Assembly: GCF_000272005.1 (NCBI RefSeq)
Contig: NZ_AKKU01000010.1
Span: 1-64,000, forward strand
Reading direction: 5' to 3'
Length of the DNA: 64,000 bases
Origin: Alishewanella agri BL06
Lineage (GTDB): Bacteria > Pseudomonadota > Gammaproteobacteria > Enterobacterales > Alteromonadaceae
The translations under genes were made by a program, and so were the position numbers. This document shows positions 1 to 9,148 of the stretch, piece after piece; position 1 is the stretch's first letter, and each line of letters starts with the position of its first letter. The notes beneath the pieces are model-generated. The model was given only the letters and a program-made list of their open reading frames with translations, was not told the DNA's origin and ran no database searches.

Positions 1-225
1 AGCGATAACGCAGTAGAAACGCCAGCCAAACGCTGCCCGAAAGGGTTCGCGCTGGCGGCGCTTTGCTCTTTGGCACTCGTCACTTATTTAGAATAACTAC
101 ACTGCGCTCCTCGTTTCGCGATCAGAACGCCGCCAGTGCGAACAAAATCTAAGCAGCAAACGTCAACACGCCCTAGCTGCCTAAAGTTAACTGCTTTTAA
201 TGCCACAACACAACAGGAGAATGTG
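1..225. other. Non-coding left edge upstream of a small membrane protein gene
   Basis: No convincing gene is seen here. Short open frames exist on both strands but none has a ribosome binding site or a recognisable product. The segment is rich in GC-containing short inverted motifs (for example cgccagc near 20-26 and gctggcg near 51-57), suggesting the 3' end of a structured region or a leader belonging to the gene at 226. The left edge of the window cuts the region, so what lies upstream is unknown. Confidence 0.4.
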
Positions 226-420
226 ATGAATAAGATAATCGGACTGGCTTTACTGGTGGCAGGTGCCATCCTATTGTACTTTGGCTATACCGAGTACAAC
301 TCCACAGCGTCACAGGTAACCGAAATGGTTACTGGCAACCCCACTGATAATGCCATTTGGTTTTTAGTAGGTGGTGCTATTGCCGCCATTATCGGGGTTG
401 GCATGCTGTTAAAGAAATAA
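226..420 (+). CDS. Small DUF3185-like membrane protein
   Basis: This is a 64-residue protein with two hydrophobic segments, about residues 4-20 and 44-61, separated by a short polar stretch. The length and the two-helix plan resemble small DUF3185-type proteins of marine gammaproteobacteria, whose function is unknown. The ATG at 226 is preferred over the in-frame start 90 bases upstream because a purine-rich ribosome binding site (caggaga) lies just before it and the upstream part has no membrane-protein character. It converges on glnS, with a hairpin at 459-480 between the two. The two-helix architecture is seen directly; the family name is recalled from general similarity and is less certain. 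Confidence 0.7.
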   Translation: MNKIIGLALLVAGAILLYFGYTEYNSTASQVTEMVTGNPTDNAIWFLVGGAIAAIIGVGMLLKK

Positions 421-458
421 CAGTTGCCAAAATAGCTATTGATAAAACAACAGAGGTA

Positions 459-480
459 GCGGCAGGCCTGCGCCTGCCGC
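459..480. terminator. Hairpin between convergent genes
   Basis: A perfect 9-bp stem (gcggcaggc with gcctgccgc) closes a 4-base loop, 38 bases past the DUF3185-like stop and just beyond the glnS stop on the other strand. The T-rich tail is short on both sides (cttt on plus, a later tttt on minus), so it may act in both directions but is not a textbook terminator. Confidence 0.55.
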
Positions 481-492
481 CTTTAACGCAGC

Positions 493-2157
493 TTACTCTT
501 CGTCTTTACCCCAGCTATCACGCAAGCCGACGGTGCGGTTAAATACCAGCTTAGTTGGCTTTGAGTCCTTGTTATCAGCGCAGTAATAGCCCTCGCGCTC
601 AAACTGATAAGCTTTTTCCGCTACGGCGGTTTGCAGCGAGGGTTCGGCAAAGCCGTGCTTCACAACCAGCGAGTTAGGATTTACCGTGCTGATAAAGTCT
701 TCTTCCGCCGCCGGATTGGCCACGCTGAACAGACGGTCATACACCCGGAACTCGGCTGGCAGCGCCTGACTTTGTTCAACCCAATGAATCACGCCGCGAA
801 CTTTACGACCATCAGCCGGGTTTTCCCCCAGGGTTTCCGGCAGATAAGTACAGTTCAGCGCGACCACTTCGCCCTGCTCGTTTTTAATCACTTCATCGGC
901 ATGGATCACATAAGCATTGCGCAGCCGCACATCGCCACCTAACACCAGCCGCTTATACTTTTTGTTGGCTTCTTCCCGGAAGTCAGCACGGTCAATATAG
1001 AGCTCACGGCCAAATGGTAGTTTACGCTCACCCATATCTTCTTTTGGATGGTTCGGCGCAGTTAACCACTCCAGCTTGTCGGCCGGATAGTTGGTAATAG
1101 TCACTTTGATTGGATCCAGTACTGCCATGGCCCGCGGTGCTGTCGCATCCAGATCTTCCCGGATACAGGCTTCCAGCGCGCTCATCTCAATGACGTTATC
1201 TTGTTTGGTAATACCAATGCGCTTGGCAAATTCACGGATCGCCGATGGCGTGTAGCCGCGACGGCGCAAACCGGCAATGGTCGGCATCCGCGGATCATCC
1301 CAGCCACTGACCAGCTGTTGCTCAACCAGAGTTTGCAGCTTACGCTTACTCATCACCGCAAATTCCAGATTCAAGCGCGAAAATTCGATTTGCTGCGGGT
1401 GACAAGGAATGGTGATGTTATCCAGGATCCAGTCATAAAGACGGCGGTTATCCTGGAACTCCAGCGTACACAGCGAGTGCGTAATACCTTCCAGCGCGTC
1501 CGAAATACAATGCGTAAAATCGTACATCGGGTAAATGCACCAGTTATCACCGGTTTGATGGTGATGGGCAAATTTAATCCGGTAAATCACCGGGTCCCGC
1601 ATACAGATAAAGCTGGAGGCCATATCAATTTTTGCGCGCAGGGAACATTCCCCCTCTTTAAAACCACCGGCACGCATTTTTTCAAACAGCGCCAGATTCT
1701 CTGCCGGGCTGGTGTCGCGGTATGGGCTGGGTTTGCCAGGCTGGGTCAGATTACCGCGATACTCACGCATTTGCTCCGCATTCAGGAAGCAAACATAGGC
1801 CAGGCCTTTGTTGATCAGCTCAACCGCATAACCATACAGCTGCTCAAAATAATCAGAAGAGTAACGTACGGCACCTGACCACTGAAAGCCCAGCCAGTTC
1901 ACGTCGCGCTGAATCGATTCCACAAACTCAACGTTTTCTTTTTCCGGGTTGGTGTCGTCAAAGCGCAGATTACACTGGCCCTGATAGTCTTCGGCAATGC
2001 CAAAGTTTAAACAAATCGATTTCGCATGACCGATATGCAAATAACCGTTTGGCTCGGGCGGAAAACGGGTTTGCACACTGTGATGTTTGCCACTGGCCAG
2101 ATCGGCATCAATAATTTGCCGGATAAAGTTAGTTGGGCGATTCGCGACGTCCGACAT
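493..2157 (-). CDS. glnS: Glutaminyl-tRNA synthetase
   Basis: Class I aminoacyl-tRNA synthetase that charges tRNA-Gln with glutamine in the cytoplasm. The product is 554 residues, the same length as the E. coli enzyme. The N-terminus ([16 protein letters not shown]) closely matches the start of E. coli GlnS, which fixes the start at 2157; an alternative ATG three codons upstream (2166) and longer in-frame extensions are less likely. The HIGH signature is at residues 41-44 within [12 protein letters not shown], and the KMSKS-type motif appears as VMSKRKL near residue 270. The C-terminal beta-barrel anticodon-binding region is complete. It is transcribed alone, with an extended -10 element upstream at about 2200-2208. 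Confidence 0.97.
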   Translation of the reverse strand: MSDVANRPTNFIRQIIDADLASGKHHSVQTRFPPEPNGYLHIGHAKSICLNFGIAEDYQGQCNLRFDDTNPEKENVEFVESIQRDVNWLGFQWSGAVRYSSDYFEQLYGYAVELINKGLAYVCFLNAEQMREYRGNLTQPGKPSPYRDTSPAENLALFEKMRAGGFKEGECSLRAKIDMASSFICMRDPVIYRIKFAHHHQTGDNWCIYPMYDFTHCISDALEGITHSLCTLEFQDNRRLYDWILDNITIPCHPQQIEFSRLNLEFAVMSKRKLQTLVEQQLVSGWDDPRMPTIAGLRRRGYTPSAIREFAKRIGITKQDNVIEMSALEACIREDLDATAPRAMAVLDPIKVTITNYPADKLEWLTAPNHPKEDMGERKLPFGRELYIDRADFREEANKKYKRLVLGGDVRLRNAYVIHADEVIKNEQGEVVALNCTYLPETLGENPADGRKVRGVIHWVEQSQALPAEFRVYDRLFSVANPAAEEDFISTVNPNSLVVKHGFAEPSLQTAVAEKAYQFEREGYYCADNKDSKPTKLVFNRTVGLRDSWGKDEE

Positions 2158-2199
2158 AAACTGCATAATCCTATAAAACGAAGACGTAAATGATGCGGC

Positions 2200-2208
2200 A
2201 TTATAGCA
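2200..2208 (-). promoter_or_regulatory. Extended -10 promoter element for glnS
   Basis: On the minus strand the sequence reads TGCTATAAT, a consensus -10 hexamer with the TGn extension, about 43 bases upstream of the glnS ATG. No good -35 hexamer is seen at the expected distance, which is common for extended -10 promoters. Confidence 0.5.
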
Positions 2209-2266
2209 GCGAAAAGCCCGCTGGCTATATCTGGCTGCAATGCCTACTGAGATTTTCGCCCCACGG

Positions 2267-3307
2267 CTACCTAGCGGCCAACAAAGCGTCAACGGCGCCG
2301 ATACAAGCCTCAAGCCGTTCATAATAATTAGCTGAACTGACCCGCAGGATCCGCTCCGCCGGGAAACCATACTGCTGATAAAGCGCCAGCAAACGTTCAA
2401 AACTTTGTTGCCGCACACCGGGATCGCCCAGTTCTCGCATACCATCCGCCACCCAGGGCACCGTTGGCTCCAGTGCGATAATCAAGTCATACTTGTTGGG
2501 GTCGATAAAGCTTTCGATACGGCTGGCCAACTGGCCTAAAAACACCTGACTAAAAAAGGCCGTTACCACCGCATCGGTATCAAAAAAACAGACTTTGTTG
2601 GCACTGCGCAGCGCCTGATAATCCTGCTCATACTGCAGGTGGGTAATACGATTAAAATCTTCCAGGTTAAATAAATCGCCATTACCGCCGACCACTTCTT
2701 CCTGATAATCCCGCCCCAGCTCTTCTGACCAGGAGGTGCAATACACCTTTGCCAGCTTACGGGTTAAGGTGGTTTTACCACAGGACTCCGGACCGGTTAT
2801 CAACACCTTGCGGGCAAAAAATGGCCGCGCGGCACCAGCAATATAATCCCAGTGTAAATAGGGGTGGTTGCGGATCTCAGTGCCACTAATCGGCCACTGG
2901 GTCCGCTGTGGATCCAACACCTGATACTGAATATCCGGAAAATGCTGCTGATGACCAGTGCGGTAGCTTTCTTCACCACCAAAGATCAGCTGAAACGGCA
3001 CCGGTACACTTTGCCGTAATAAGGCCGCATACTCGCCCCACCCTTGTGGAAAAGGCGGAATCTGTCCTTCCTGTTGTAACAGCACCTTAATACCCAACCC
3101 CTGCAGCTCCTGCGATAACCAGCGTTGGCGCAGTACGCCATCGATATAAGGAATACCGGCCTGGGCGCAGAGCTCACCATCTTCCTGCGGCCGTTCACTG
3201 ATCACCACATAAAGTTCATCACAAAGCGCATGGGCGCGTAAAATGGCGGTCAGATGACCACGGTGTGGCGGTAAAAATTTACCCGGGAAAACCCCTACTC
3301 TGTTCAC
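2267..3307 (-). CDS. nadR: NadR-type NMN adenylyltransferase / ribosylnicotinamide kinase, no DNA-binding domain
   Basis: Bifunctional NAD-salvage enzyme of 346 residues. The N-terminal nucleotidyltransferase domain carries HRGH at residues 15-18 in the [11 protein letters not shown] context and ISGTEIR at 140-146. The C-terminal kinase domain begins with a Walker A motif, GPESCGKTT, at 172-180. In the known family the kinase phosphorylates nicotinamide riboside to NMN and the transferase joins NMN to ATP to give NAD. The E. coli protein has an extra N-terminal helix-turn-helix repressor domain; here the protein starts directly at the transferase, so it should be an enzyme and not a repressor. 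It overlaps the end of pnuC by 4 bases, so the transporter and enzyme are probably translationally coupled. Confidence 0.93.
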   Translation of the reverse strand: MNRVGVFPGKFLPPHRGHLTAILRAHALCDELYVVISERPQEDGELCAQAGIPYIDGVLRQRWLSQELQGLGIKVLLQQEGQIPPFPQGWGEYAALLRQSVPVPFQLIFGGEESYRTGHQQHFPDIQYQVLDPQRTQWPISGTEIRNHPYLHWDYIAGAARPFFARKVLITGPESCGKTTLTRKLAKVYCTSWSEELGRDYQEEVVGGNGDLFNLEDFNRITHLQYEQDYQALRSANKVCFFDTDAVVTAFFSQVFLGQLASRIESFIDPNKYDLIIALEPTVPWVADGMRELGDPGVRQQSFERLLALYQQYGFPAERILRVSSANYYERLEACIGAVDALLAAR

Positions 3308-4104
3308 GCTGCTTTCGCTCCGCGATGCCAGCTGACGGCACCATATACTGAATTAATTAAAAAGGCGATCCACATTAATAAGGTAGGAACCGCATAAGGC
3401 GCTGAGTCGGGTGTGGTCAGCAAGACCAAACTCCAGGCAAAGATGGTCAGCACATTGGTGGCTATCCAGAATGGCCACTGCGCCGCAAACATCCGGATCA
3501 TTAATAATTGTGCGGTAATTTGCAGTACCACCGTGCTGGCATCCAGTAAGGGGCCGCTCAGGCCAAAACCCGTCAACGTCTGCAGGCTCTCATAGACCGC
3601 CGAGTTGCGCTTTAGCGCGTCGCTGATAAAGCCATCCAGGCCGTTGAGCATTTGCGCCAAAGCGGTAACACCAACCCCTACAACGACCAACACCCATAGC
3701 CAATGCCAACCGAGACGCCGCACCCGGACCTGCCGGGTTTCACTGTGTAACTGATGGCGCCAGCTATAATAAATAAAGAATTGTGCCGGTAAAAAATAAA
3801 ACCAATTTAATAACCAGTCACCATAATAGCCGGAGGTCCAGGCAATCAGGCCGTAACTGCTGGCGCTGATTAGGCCCCAAATCCAGTTTGACAGTAAGCC
3901 TTTGGCCACCATCACGACGCAAAGCACACCACTGATTGCACTCAGCGGGCTGATCAGCCAGTTTAACGTGATTGACTGCCAACTCTGCCAGTCTGTTCCG
4001 CTGGCACTGAACCAGAAAGTACTGACAAGAATAATTAATAAGAAGACACTAAGCCATCGTCTCTCTAGACCACTGAGTTTTTTTAGATCACTTTTAATAC
4101 TCAT
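3304..4104 (-). CDS. pnuC: PnuC-type nicotinamide riboside transporter
   Basis: Integral inner-membrane protein of 266 residues with about seven to eight hydrophobic segments and the PnuC-type core (NWIWGLISAS, then a YYGDWLLNWFYFLP-like helix). PnuC proteins carry unphosphorylated nicotinamide riboside across the inner membrane by facilitated diffusion, and the substrate is trapped by phosphorylation. The overlapping downstream NadR provides exactly that kinase, so nicotinamide riboside is the likely substrate; PnuC relatives for thiamine or riboflavin exist, but the neighbour argues against them. It is divergent from a TonB-dependent receptor, which suggests the receptor might supply the same pathway across the outer membrane. 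A ribosome binding site (aggaca) precedes the ATG. Confidence 0.9.
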   Translation of the reverse strand: MSIKSDLKKLSGLERRWLSVFLLIILVSTFWFSASGTDWQSWQSITLNWLISPLSAISGVLCVVMVAKGLLSNWIWGLISASSYGLIAWTSGYYGDWLLNWFYFLPAQFFIYYSWRHQLHSETRQVRVRRLGWHWLWVLVVVGVGVTALAQMLNGLDGFISDALKRNSAVYESLQTLTGFGLSGPLLDASTVVLQITAQLLMIRMFAAQWPFWIATNVLTIFAWSLVLLTTPDSAPYAVPTLLMWIAFLINSVYGAVSWHRGAKAA

Positions 4105-4334
4105 TCTTGTCCTATGATGTGCACAGTTAAATTGACTGCGTTAAAACACATTCAAAATAAAATAACACCCATTTACCCAAAATAGGAAAACGTGTAACAT
4201 TGAGCAGTAACTATACTGAAAATCGCCAAATTAAACATTGTAATTTAGTTTCAATCACTGATATAAATAATCAATGTAATAACGTACTTGCGTCATTACT
4301 GACCAATAATAAAAGTAACCCAGGGAATCATTCG
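4105..4334. promoter_or_regulatory. AT-rich divergent promoter/leader region between pnuC and the TonB receptor gene
   Basis: This 230-base region separates divergent genes. It holds a TGTGCACA palindrome at 4118-4125, immediately upstream of the pnuC ribosome binding site, and a TATACT hexamer at 4212-4217 that could be a -10 for the receptor gene, although no matching -35 is evident. From that -10 to the receptor ATG is about 115 bases, so the receptor mRNA would have a fairly long, AT-rich 5' leader. I cannot assign a known riboswitch fold to it by eye. Confidence 0.4.
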
Positions 4335-7316
4335 ATGAATAAACTAAGTCTCACCCCCTTGGCTCTTGCGGTCAGTGGTCTGCTAGCCGGATCGTTGTTT
4401 TCCGTTTCAGCTCAAGAAACCGAACAAGAAGAACAAGCAAACACTCGCGGAACGGAGCGTATTTCAGTTCTCGGCTCGCGAATCCGTACCGATGGTTTAG
4501 ACAGAGCGTCTCCGGTAGAAGTGCTCAATGCTGATGTTGCGGTTTCACAGGGTTTAAGCACCCTGGGCGATTTATTACGTAGCTCAACAGTCGCCGCTGG
4601 CGCTAATCAGATCACTTCTGCGACCTCTTCGGCAATTTCTGAGGGTGGTATCGGTGTTGAAACTGTCTCGTTACGTGGCCTGGGTGCAAATCGTACATTA
4701 GTACTGTTAAATGGTCGTCGGATCGGCCCTGCTGGTACCCGCGGCTCGGTTTCTGCTTTCGATCTGAATATTATGCCGCTTGCGGCAGTAGATCGTGTTG
4801 AAATACTGAAAGACGGTGCTTCTTCTTTATACGGCTCTGACGCTGTTGCTGGTGTAGTAAACATCATTACCAAAAAAGGTGACGAGAGCGTCCTGAACGT
4901 TAACGTTAGCCAGCCATTCGACAATGGTGGCGAAACACTGCGTATCAGCGGCAGCATTGGTCGTACATTTAGCAAGGGCTCAGTACGCCTGGTAGCTGAC
5001 TATCGTAAAGACAGTGAATTAGAACGGGGGGACCGTAACTTCTTCGATTGTGCCGAAGGATATTATTTCGACACAAACACCCGTGAGCGGCGTGACGTAA
5101 TTGATCCGCGCACCGGCTCATTCCATTGTAATGATTTACCTGCTGGTCATGTATGGGTATATGACTATGCGTACCTTGCAGAAGACGGCAGCACCAACGT
5201 GCCAAACGGTGGTGGTGCTTCGACATTGATGCAGTATGACTATGATGGCAGCTTGGCACAGTTTTTACCGCCGTTTACTGCCGATCCAAATAATCCGGCG
5301 CACCTACGGGTACCTGCTGGCTGGTATCCGGTCAGTTATGACCGGCTAAGTGCTGGTCTGACAAATTCAAGCCACCCATTCCAATCATTATCTACCCTAG
5401 TACCCGAGCGCGATACCAAAACCGTATTTGCACAGGGTGAGTTGTGGCTGACCGATCGCACAACCTTGTATGCAGAAGCGTTATTTAACCGACGTGAAAC
5501 GATTAGCAAGGGTTATCGCCAGTTCTGGAACTTATTCCACTATACAAATGATGGTGCTGGCGTATTACCGGATAGCACCTTAAGTCCGGGCTGGACTGGA
5601 GCACAGGGTTTAAGCTCCACACCCATTACCGATCATGACCAAGATATCATTACCGTTGATTACCGCCGTTTTGTAGTAGGTGCCGAAGGCTATATCGGTG
5701 AGTGGAACTGGGACTTAAACTTCCAGAGCAGCCGCAGTGATGGTGATTATTTCAGTAAGGTCATTTTTAATGACTCCATCCGCTCTCAGGAATTTATTAC
5801 TGAGTCTTGTGTTGGTTCGGTAACCTCAGTCCGTAAGGCTGCCTGTATCGATTTACCATGGTTAGATCCAAACTTCTTAAATGGTCAATTCACACCTGAA
5901 CAACGCGCTTTTCTTTTTGGTGATGAAACCGGTAATACTATCTATAAGCAACAAACCATAGAAGCGCTTATCAGCGGTGAAGTGATGGAGTTGCCAGCTG
6001 GTATGATGGGTGCAGCATTTGGTGCTCAGCATCAGCGCGATGAAATTCTTGATACACCCGGCTCTGTCACACTGGCACGTAATGCCTGGGGTAGTTCATC
6101 TGCAGGTATCACTGCCGGTAAATCCACCACTAAGGCGATGTTTGCTGAACTGCAACTACCGGTATTAAAGGACTTAACCTTAGTCGAACGCTTAGATCTG
6201 GAGTTATCAGCCCGCTACACTGATGTCTCCACTTCGGGTAGTGATACAACATATAAAGTAGGTGTGAACTGGGATCTGGGACACGGTTTCCGGGTTCGAG
6301 CCTCTCAAGGCACTTCTTTCCGCTCCCCAGCGTTATATGAGTTATTCCTCAATGATCAGGAGTCGTTCCCACGTATTGCCGACCCTTGTGCTAACTGGGG
6401 TACAGCACTAGCGAATGGTCGTATTACACAATTGGTAGCTGACAACTGTGCAGCTGACGGTATCGCACCAGATTTCAGACCACCAGCAACCAGTAATAAT
6501 GCTTTTGCGGGTGGAGGGCTCGGTGAGCTGGTAGCAGAGACGTCTACTGCACGCACTGTCGGTTTCGTTTATACACCTGAGTGGACACGATTTAGTGTGA
6601 GCGCTGACTACTTCGATATCGAAATCAAAGGAGAGGTGACACAATTAACAGCGGGTCAGGTTGTTTCTGGTTGCTATAACTCAACAGAGTTTGCAACAGA
6701 ACCACTGTGCAACCTGTTTAACCGCGACAATTTAGGTCGGGTAGAAAATATTCGCCTTAATTATCTGAACATCGCTACCCAGTATAACCGTGGTATCGAC
6801 TTAATCTTTAACTATGATGTCGATACAGATTTTGGTACGTTCTTTGCGAACTATAATCATACCATTCAAATAGAGGCTGCTCAGCAATTATTAGCAAGTA
6901 GCCCGCGTGAGAATCGCGCTGGTTGGCTAGGTAGACCACGTCATGTTGGTAACCTGAATCTGGGCTGGACTCAGGGTGATTTGTCAGTAAACTGGACTAC
7001 ACGTCTAGTGGGTCAATCATCTCTTCAAGACCGTTATCGAGCATTAAATGGTAAAGATACAATCACTTATTGGGAAGAGGAAGTTGATATCGATTTATCA
7101 ACTCCTACTATGTTCTATCACTCATTGTCCGGTACCTATGACTTTAGTAAACAAGGCTTCCGTGTAACAGCCGGTGTTTCTAACTTGTTTGATACCGAAC
7201 CACCGAAGTTAAGTAACGTCCCGAATTATACTAGCAGGATCGGAACTTCAGCATTCTATAGCCAGTATGATTTTATCGGTCGTAGGGTGTTCGTTGATTT
7301 AACTTACTCGTTCTAA
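4335..7316 (+). CDS. TonB-dependent outer-membrane receptor
   Basis: A 993-residue outer-membrane active transporter. A signal peptide occupies residues 1-26 (hydrophobic core, then SVSA before QE). It is followed by a TonB-box-like segment (ERISVLGSRI, residues 41-50), a plug domain with the typical SLRGLGANRTLVLLNGRR and VDRVEILKDGASSLYGSDAVAGVVNII blocks (quoted in part), and a C-terminal beta barrel ending in the aromatic signature YSF. The ATG at 4335 is chosen because it begins the signal peptide; an in-frame TTG 45 codons upstream gives a non-signal extension. Substrate is not shown by sequence. Divergence from pnuC-nadR makes an NAD precursor a possible cargo, and the sulfotransferase directly downstream is an unusual partner. 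A terminator at 7340-7367 separates it from that gene, with read-through possible. Confidence 0.9.
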   Translation: MNKLSLTPLALAVSGLLAGSLFSVSAQETEQEEQANTRGTERISVLGSRIRTDGLDRASPVEVLNADVAVSQGLSTLGDLLRSSTVAAGANQITSATSSAISEGGIGVETVSLRGLGANRTLVLLNGRRIGPAGTRGSVSAFDLNIMPLAAVDRVEILKDGASSLYGSDAVAGVVNIITKKGDESVLNVNVSQPFDNGGETLRISGSIGRTFSKGSVRLVADYRKDSELERGDRNFFDCAEGYYFDTNTRERRDVIDPRTGSFHCNDLPAGHVWVYDYAYLAEDGSTNVPNGGGASTLMQYDYDGSLAQFLPPFTADPNNPAHLRVPAGWYPVSYDRLSAGLTNSSHPFQSLSTLVPERDTKTVFAQGELWLTDRTTLYAEALFNRRETISKGYRQFWNLFHYTNDGAGVLPDSTLSPGWTGAQGLSSTPITDHDQDIITVDYRRFVVGAEGYIGEWNWDLNFQSSRSDGDYFSKVIFNDSIRSQEFITESCVGSVTSVRKAACIDLPWLDPNFLNGQFTPEQRAFLFGDETGNTIYKQQTIEALISGEVMELPAGMMGAAFGAQHQRDEILDTPGSVTLARNAWGSSSAGITAGKSTTKAMFAELQLPVLKDLTLVERLDLELSARYTDVSTSGSDTTYKVGVNWDLGHGFRVRASQGTSFRSPALYELFLNDQESFPRIADPCANWGTALANGRITQLVADNCAADGIAPDFRPPATSNNAFAGGGLGELVAETSTARTVGFVYTPEWTRFSVSADYFDIEIKGEVTQLTAGQVVSGCYNSTEFATEPLCNLFNRDNLGRVENIRLNYLNIATQYNRGIDLIFNYDVDTDFGTFFANYNHTIQIEAAQQLLASSPRENRAGWLGRPRHVGNLNLGWTQGDLSVNWTTRLVGQSSLQDRYRALNGKDTITYWEEEVDIDLSTPTMFYHSLSGTYDFSKQGFRVTAGVSNLFDTEPPKLSNVPNYTSRIGTSAFYSQYDFIGRRVFVDLTYSF

Positions 7317-7339
7317 GTTTACGTAGTTAGATCCAGATA

Positions 7340-7367
7340 AAAATGCCGACTTTGGTCGGCATTTTAC
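7340..7367 (+). terminator. Intrinsic terminator after the TonB receptor gene
   Basis: A 10-bp stem (aaatgccgac with gtcggcattt) around a tttg-type loop ends in a T-rich tract, 24 bases after the receptor stop codon. It could partly or fully isolate the downstream sulfotransferase gene. Confidence 0.75.
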
Positions 7368-7428
7368 TTTGAAAAAACCGGTTTTATTGCTGCATTTAGA
7401 CTGACACTATGTCAAAACTGAGGACAAT

Positions 7429-8217
7429 ATGGCGCGTATTATTGCAAAGCCTGATACGTTGGATGAATTTAACGCTAAGTTCGCTCAACAACGACTCCAA
7501 CATAACGTTTTTTTGAACTCCGTACCAAAATGCGGAACACATCTGATTCGAAATATTTTCCGGATGTTTGTGCCGGTTGACCAGCACTATACGAAAAGCT
7601 TTATTCAATTGCCGGAGCTACAACAACATCAGCAAGCCTTTAATCCGAAGAATCCAGAGCTAAGCTGGGGTCATTTAATTTACAGTGATGTCTCGGCAAT
7701 GGTATTACGCGAAACTAGAAAATTAGTTCTAGTCAGAGACCCTTATGATTGGGTTATCGCACGCGCCCGCTTTTTTATGTCAGATAACTTTATCGGCAAA
7801 ACGGATGTGATTCGCAGCGGCCGCATAAGTGTCGAAGAGATATTAAATTTAATGATCTTTGGTATCTATGGACTCGCCCCTACTCTACAGGAGGTCTTTA
7901 CACATAACGCAGTAGCCTGGCTGGGTACCGGCTGTAAATTAGTAAGATTTGAAGAGTTGTTGCAACACGTTAAACAGCTGGACACGCCAGAAGCAGATGC
8001 GTTTTTCCGGGATCTATTAAGTATTCTTGGACTCGAAAAACTACCAGAAGATTGGAAGGAACGTATTCGAATTGGCGCTGATCCCGCACAGTCCGGTACC
8101 TACCGTGATAATCTGGCTGGTATTAAAATGGAATTCCCGAAGGAATTACCTGACATACAAAAGCAGATTGTTGATTACGCTGCACCAGGTCTACGTCAAA
8201 TCCTCGGCTATCGTTAA
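7429..8217 (+). CDS. Sulfotransferase-family protein
   Basis: A 262-residue protein without signal peptide or membrane segment, so probably cytoplasmic. Two hallmarks of PAPS-dependent sulfotransferases are visible: a 5'-phosphosulfate loop, PKCGTHL at residues 33-39 (usual form PKSGTTW), and a 3'-phosphate-binding motif, RDPYDWV at residues 103-109, after a hydrophobic strand. The family moves a sulfuryl group from PAPS to a hydroxyl or amine of a small molecule, sugar or tyrosine; the acceptor cannot be read from sequence. The start has a good ribosome binding site (gagga). It follows a TonB-dependent receptor on the same strand, 112 bases away across a terminator, and precedes a strong bidirectional terminator. 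Its base composition looks more AT-rich than the TCA genes next door, which may hint at transfer. Confidence 0.78.
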   Translation: MARIIAKPDTLDEFNAKFAQQRLQHNVFLNSVPKCGTHLIRNIFRMFVPVDQHYTKSFIQLPELQQHQQAFNPKNPELSWGHLIYSDVSAMVLRETRKLVLVRDPYDWVIARARFFMSDNFIGKTDVIRSGRISVEEILNLMIFGIYGLAPTLQEVFTHNAVAWLGTGCKLVRFEELLQHVKQLDTPEADAFFRDLLSILGLEKLPEDWKERIRIGADPAQSGTYRDNLAGIKMEFPKELPDIQKQIVDYAAPGLRQILGYR

Positions 8218-8223
8218 TTTGTA

Positions 8224-8250
8224 AAAAACCCGCTTTAAAAGCGGGTTTTT
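8224..8250. terminator. Bidirectional terminator between sulfotransferase and sucD
   Basis: The symmetric hairpin aaaaacccgc / gcgggttttt lies between two convergent genes, with an A-tract on one side and a T-tract on the other, so it can end transcription in both directions. Confidence 0.85.
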
Positions 8251-8265
8251 CTTCGTAGCTTCAGC

Positions 8266-9138
8266 TTACCAGCCAGTCAGCTCTTTCAGGGCTTTACCGA
8301 TATCGGCTAAGCTCTTCACGGTTTTTACACCGGCGTCTTCTAACGCAGCAAACTTCTCATCGGCAGTACCTTTACCACCAGAGATGATGGCGCCAGCATG
8401 GCCCATGCGCTTACCAGCAGGTGCAGTGACACCGGCAATGTAAGATACCACTGGCTTAGTGACGTGGGCTTTGATGTAAGCTGCGGCTTCTTCTTCCGCA
8501 GAACCACCGATTTCACCGATCATCACGATAGCTTCAGTTTGTGGATCTTCCTGGAATAACTTCAGGATATCGATAAAGTTAGAACCCGGGATTGGGTCGC
8601 CACCGATACCAACACAGGTAGACTGACCAAAACCGTAATCCGTGGTTTGCTTAACGGCTTCATAAGTCAGGGTGCCTGAACGTGACACGATACCGACTTT
8701 ACCTGGCTTGTGAATGTGGCCTGGCATAATACCAATCTTACATTCACCCGGTGTGATTACGCCCGGGCAGTTCGGGCCGATTAAGCGTACGCCTAATTCG
8801 TCACATTTTACTTTGGCATCCAGCATATCTAACGTCGGGATACCTTCAGTGATACAGACGATCAGTTTGATACCGGCGTTAGCGGCTTCCAGGATGGAAT
8901 CCTTACAGAATGGTGCTGGTACATAGATCACAGAAGCTTCGGCGCCAGTGGCATCAACCGCTTCTTTTACCGTGTTAAACACTGGCAGACCTAAATGCGT
9001 TTGACCGCCTTTACCTGGCGTTACACCGCCAACCATCTTAGTACCGTAAGCAATAGCTTGCTCAGAGTGAAAAGTACCCTGGGCGCCAGTGAAACCCTGA
9101 CAAATTACTTTGGTGTCTTTGTTAATTAAAACGCTCAT
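8266..9138 (-). CDS. sucD: Succinyl-CoA ligase (ADP-forming), alpha subunit
   Basis: Alpha subunit of succinyl-CoA synthetase, which makes ATP (or GTP) from succinyl-CoA in the TCA cycle. The 290-residue length is typical. Visible features are the N-terminal CoA-binding Rossmann segment ([13 protein letters not shown]), the central [10 protein letters not shown] block, and the active-site histidine at residue 247 in [12 protein letters not shown], which is phosphorylated during catalysis. It lies 10 bases after sucC and is surely co-transcribed with it. Confidence 0.97.
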   Translation of the reverse strand: MSVLINKDTKVICQGFTGAQGTFHSEQAIAYGTKMVGGVTPGKGGQTHLGLPVFNTVKEAVDATGAEASVIYVPAPFCKDSILEAANAGIKLIVCITEGIPTLDMLDAKVKCDELGVRLIGPNCPGVITPGECKIGIMPGHIHKPGKVGIVSRSGTLTYEAVKQTTDYGFGQSTCVGIGGDPIPGSNFIDILKLFQEDPQTEAIVMIGEIGGSAEEEAAAYIKAHVTKPVVSYIAGVTAPAGKRMGHAGAIISGGKGTADEKFAALEDAGVKTVKSLADIGKALKELTGW

Positions 9139-9148
9139 TGCTTACCCC

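Noticed and set aside
1..75. Resemblance between the left edge and 49270-49350 (shared cgaaagggtt-like and gtagaaa-acgc-like pieces in opposite orientation)
   Set aside because: Matches are about 10 bases with gaps and differing order; too weak by eye to call a repeat family without a genome-wide search.
1..225. Short open frames on both strands at the left edge, including one of 61 codons on the minus strand
   Set aside because: No ribosome binding site, no recognisable family features, and the minus frame overlaps the start of the small membrane protein gene.
1201..1878. 225-codon open frame on plus inside glnS
   Set aside because: It is antisense to glnS, with no ribosome binding site or domain features; glnS explains the region fully.
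4200..4334. TTG-initiated extension of the TonB receptor by 45 codons
   Set aside because: The extension is polar and would bury the signal peptide; the ATG at 4335 begins a standard signal peptide.
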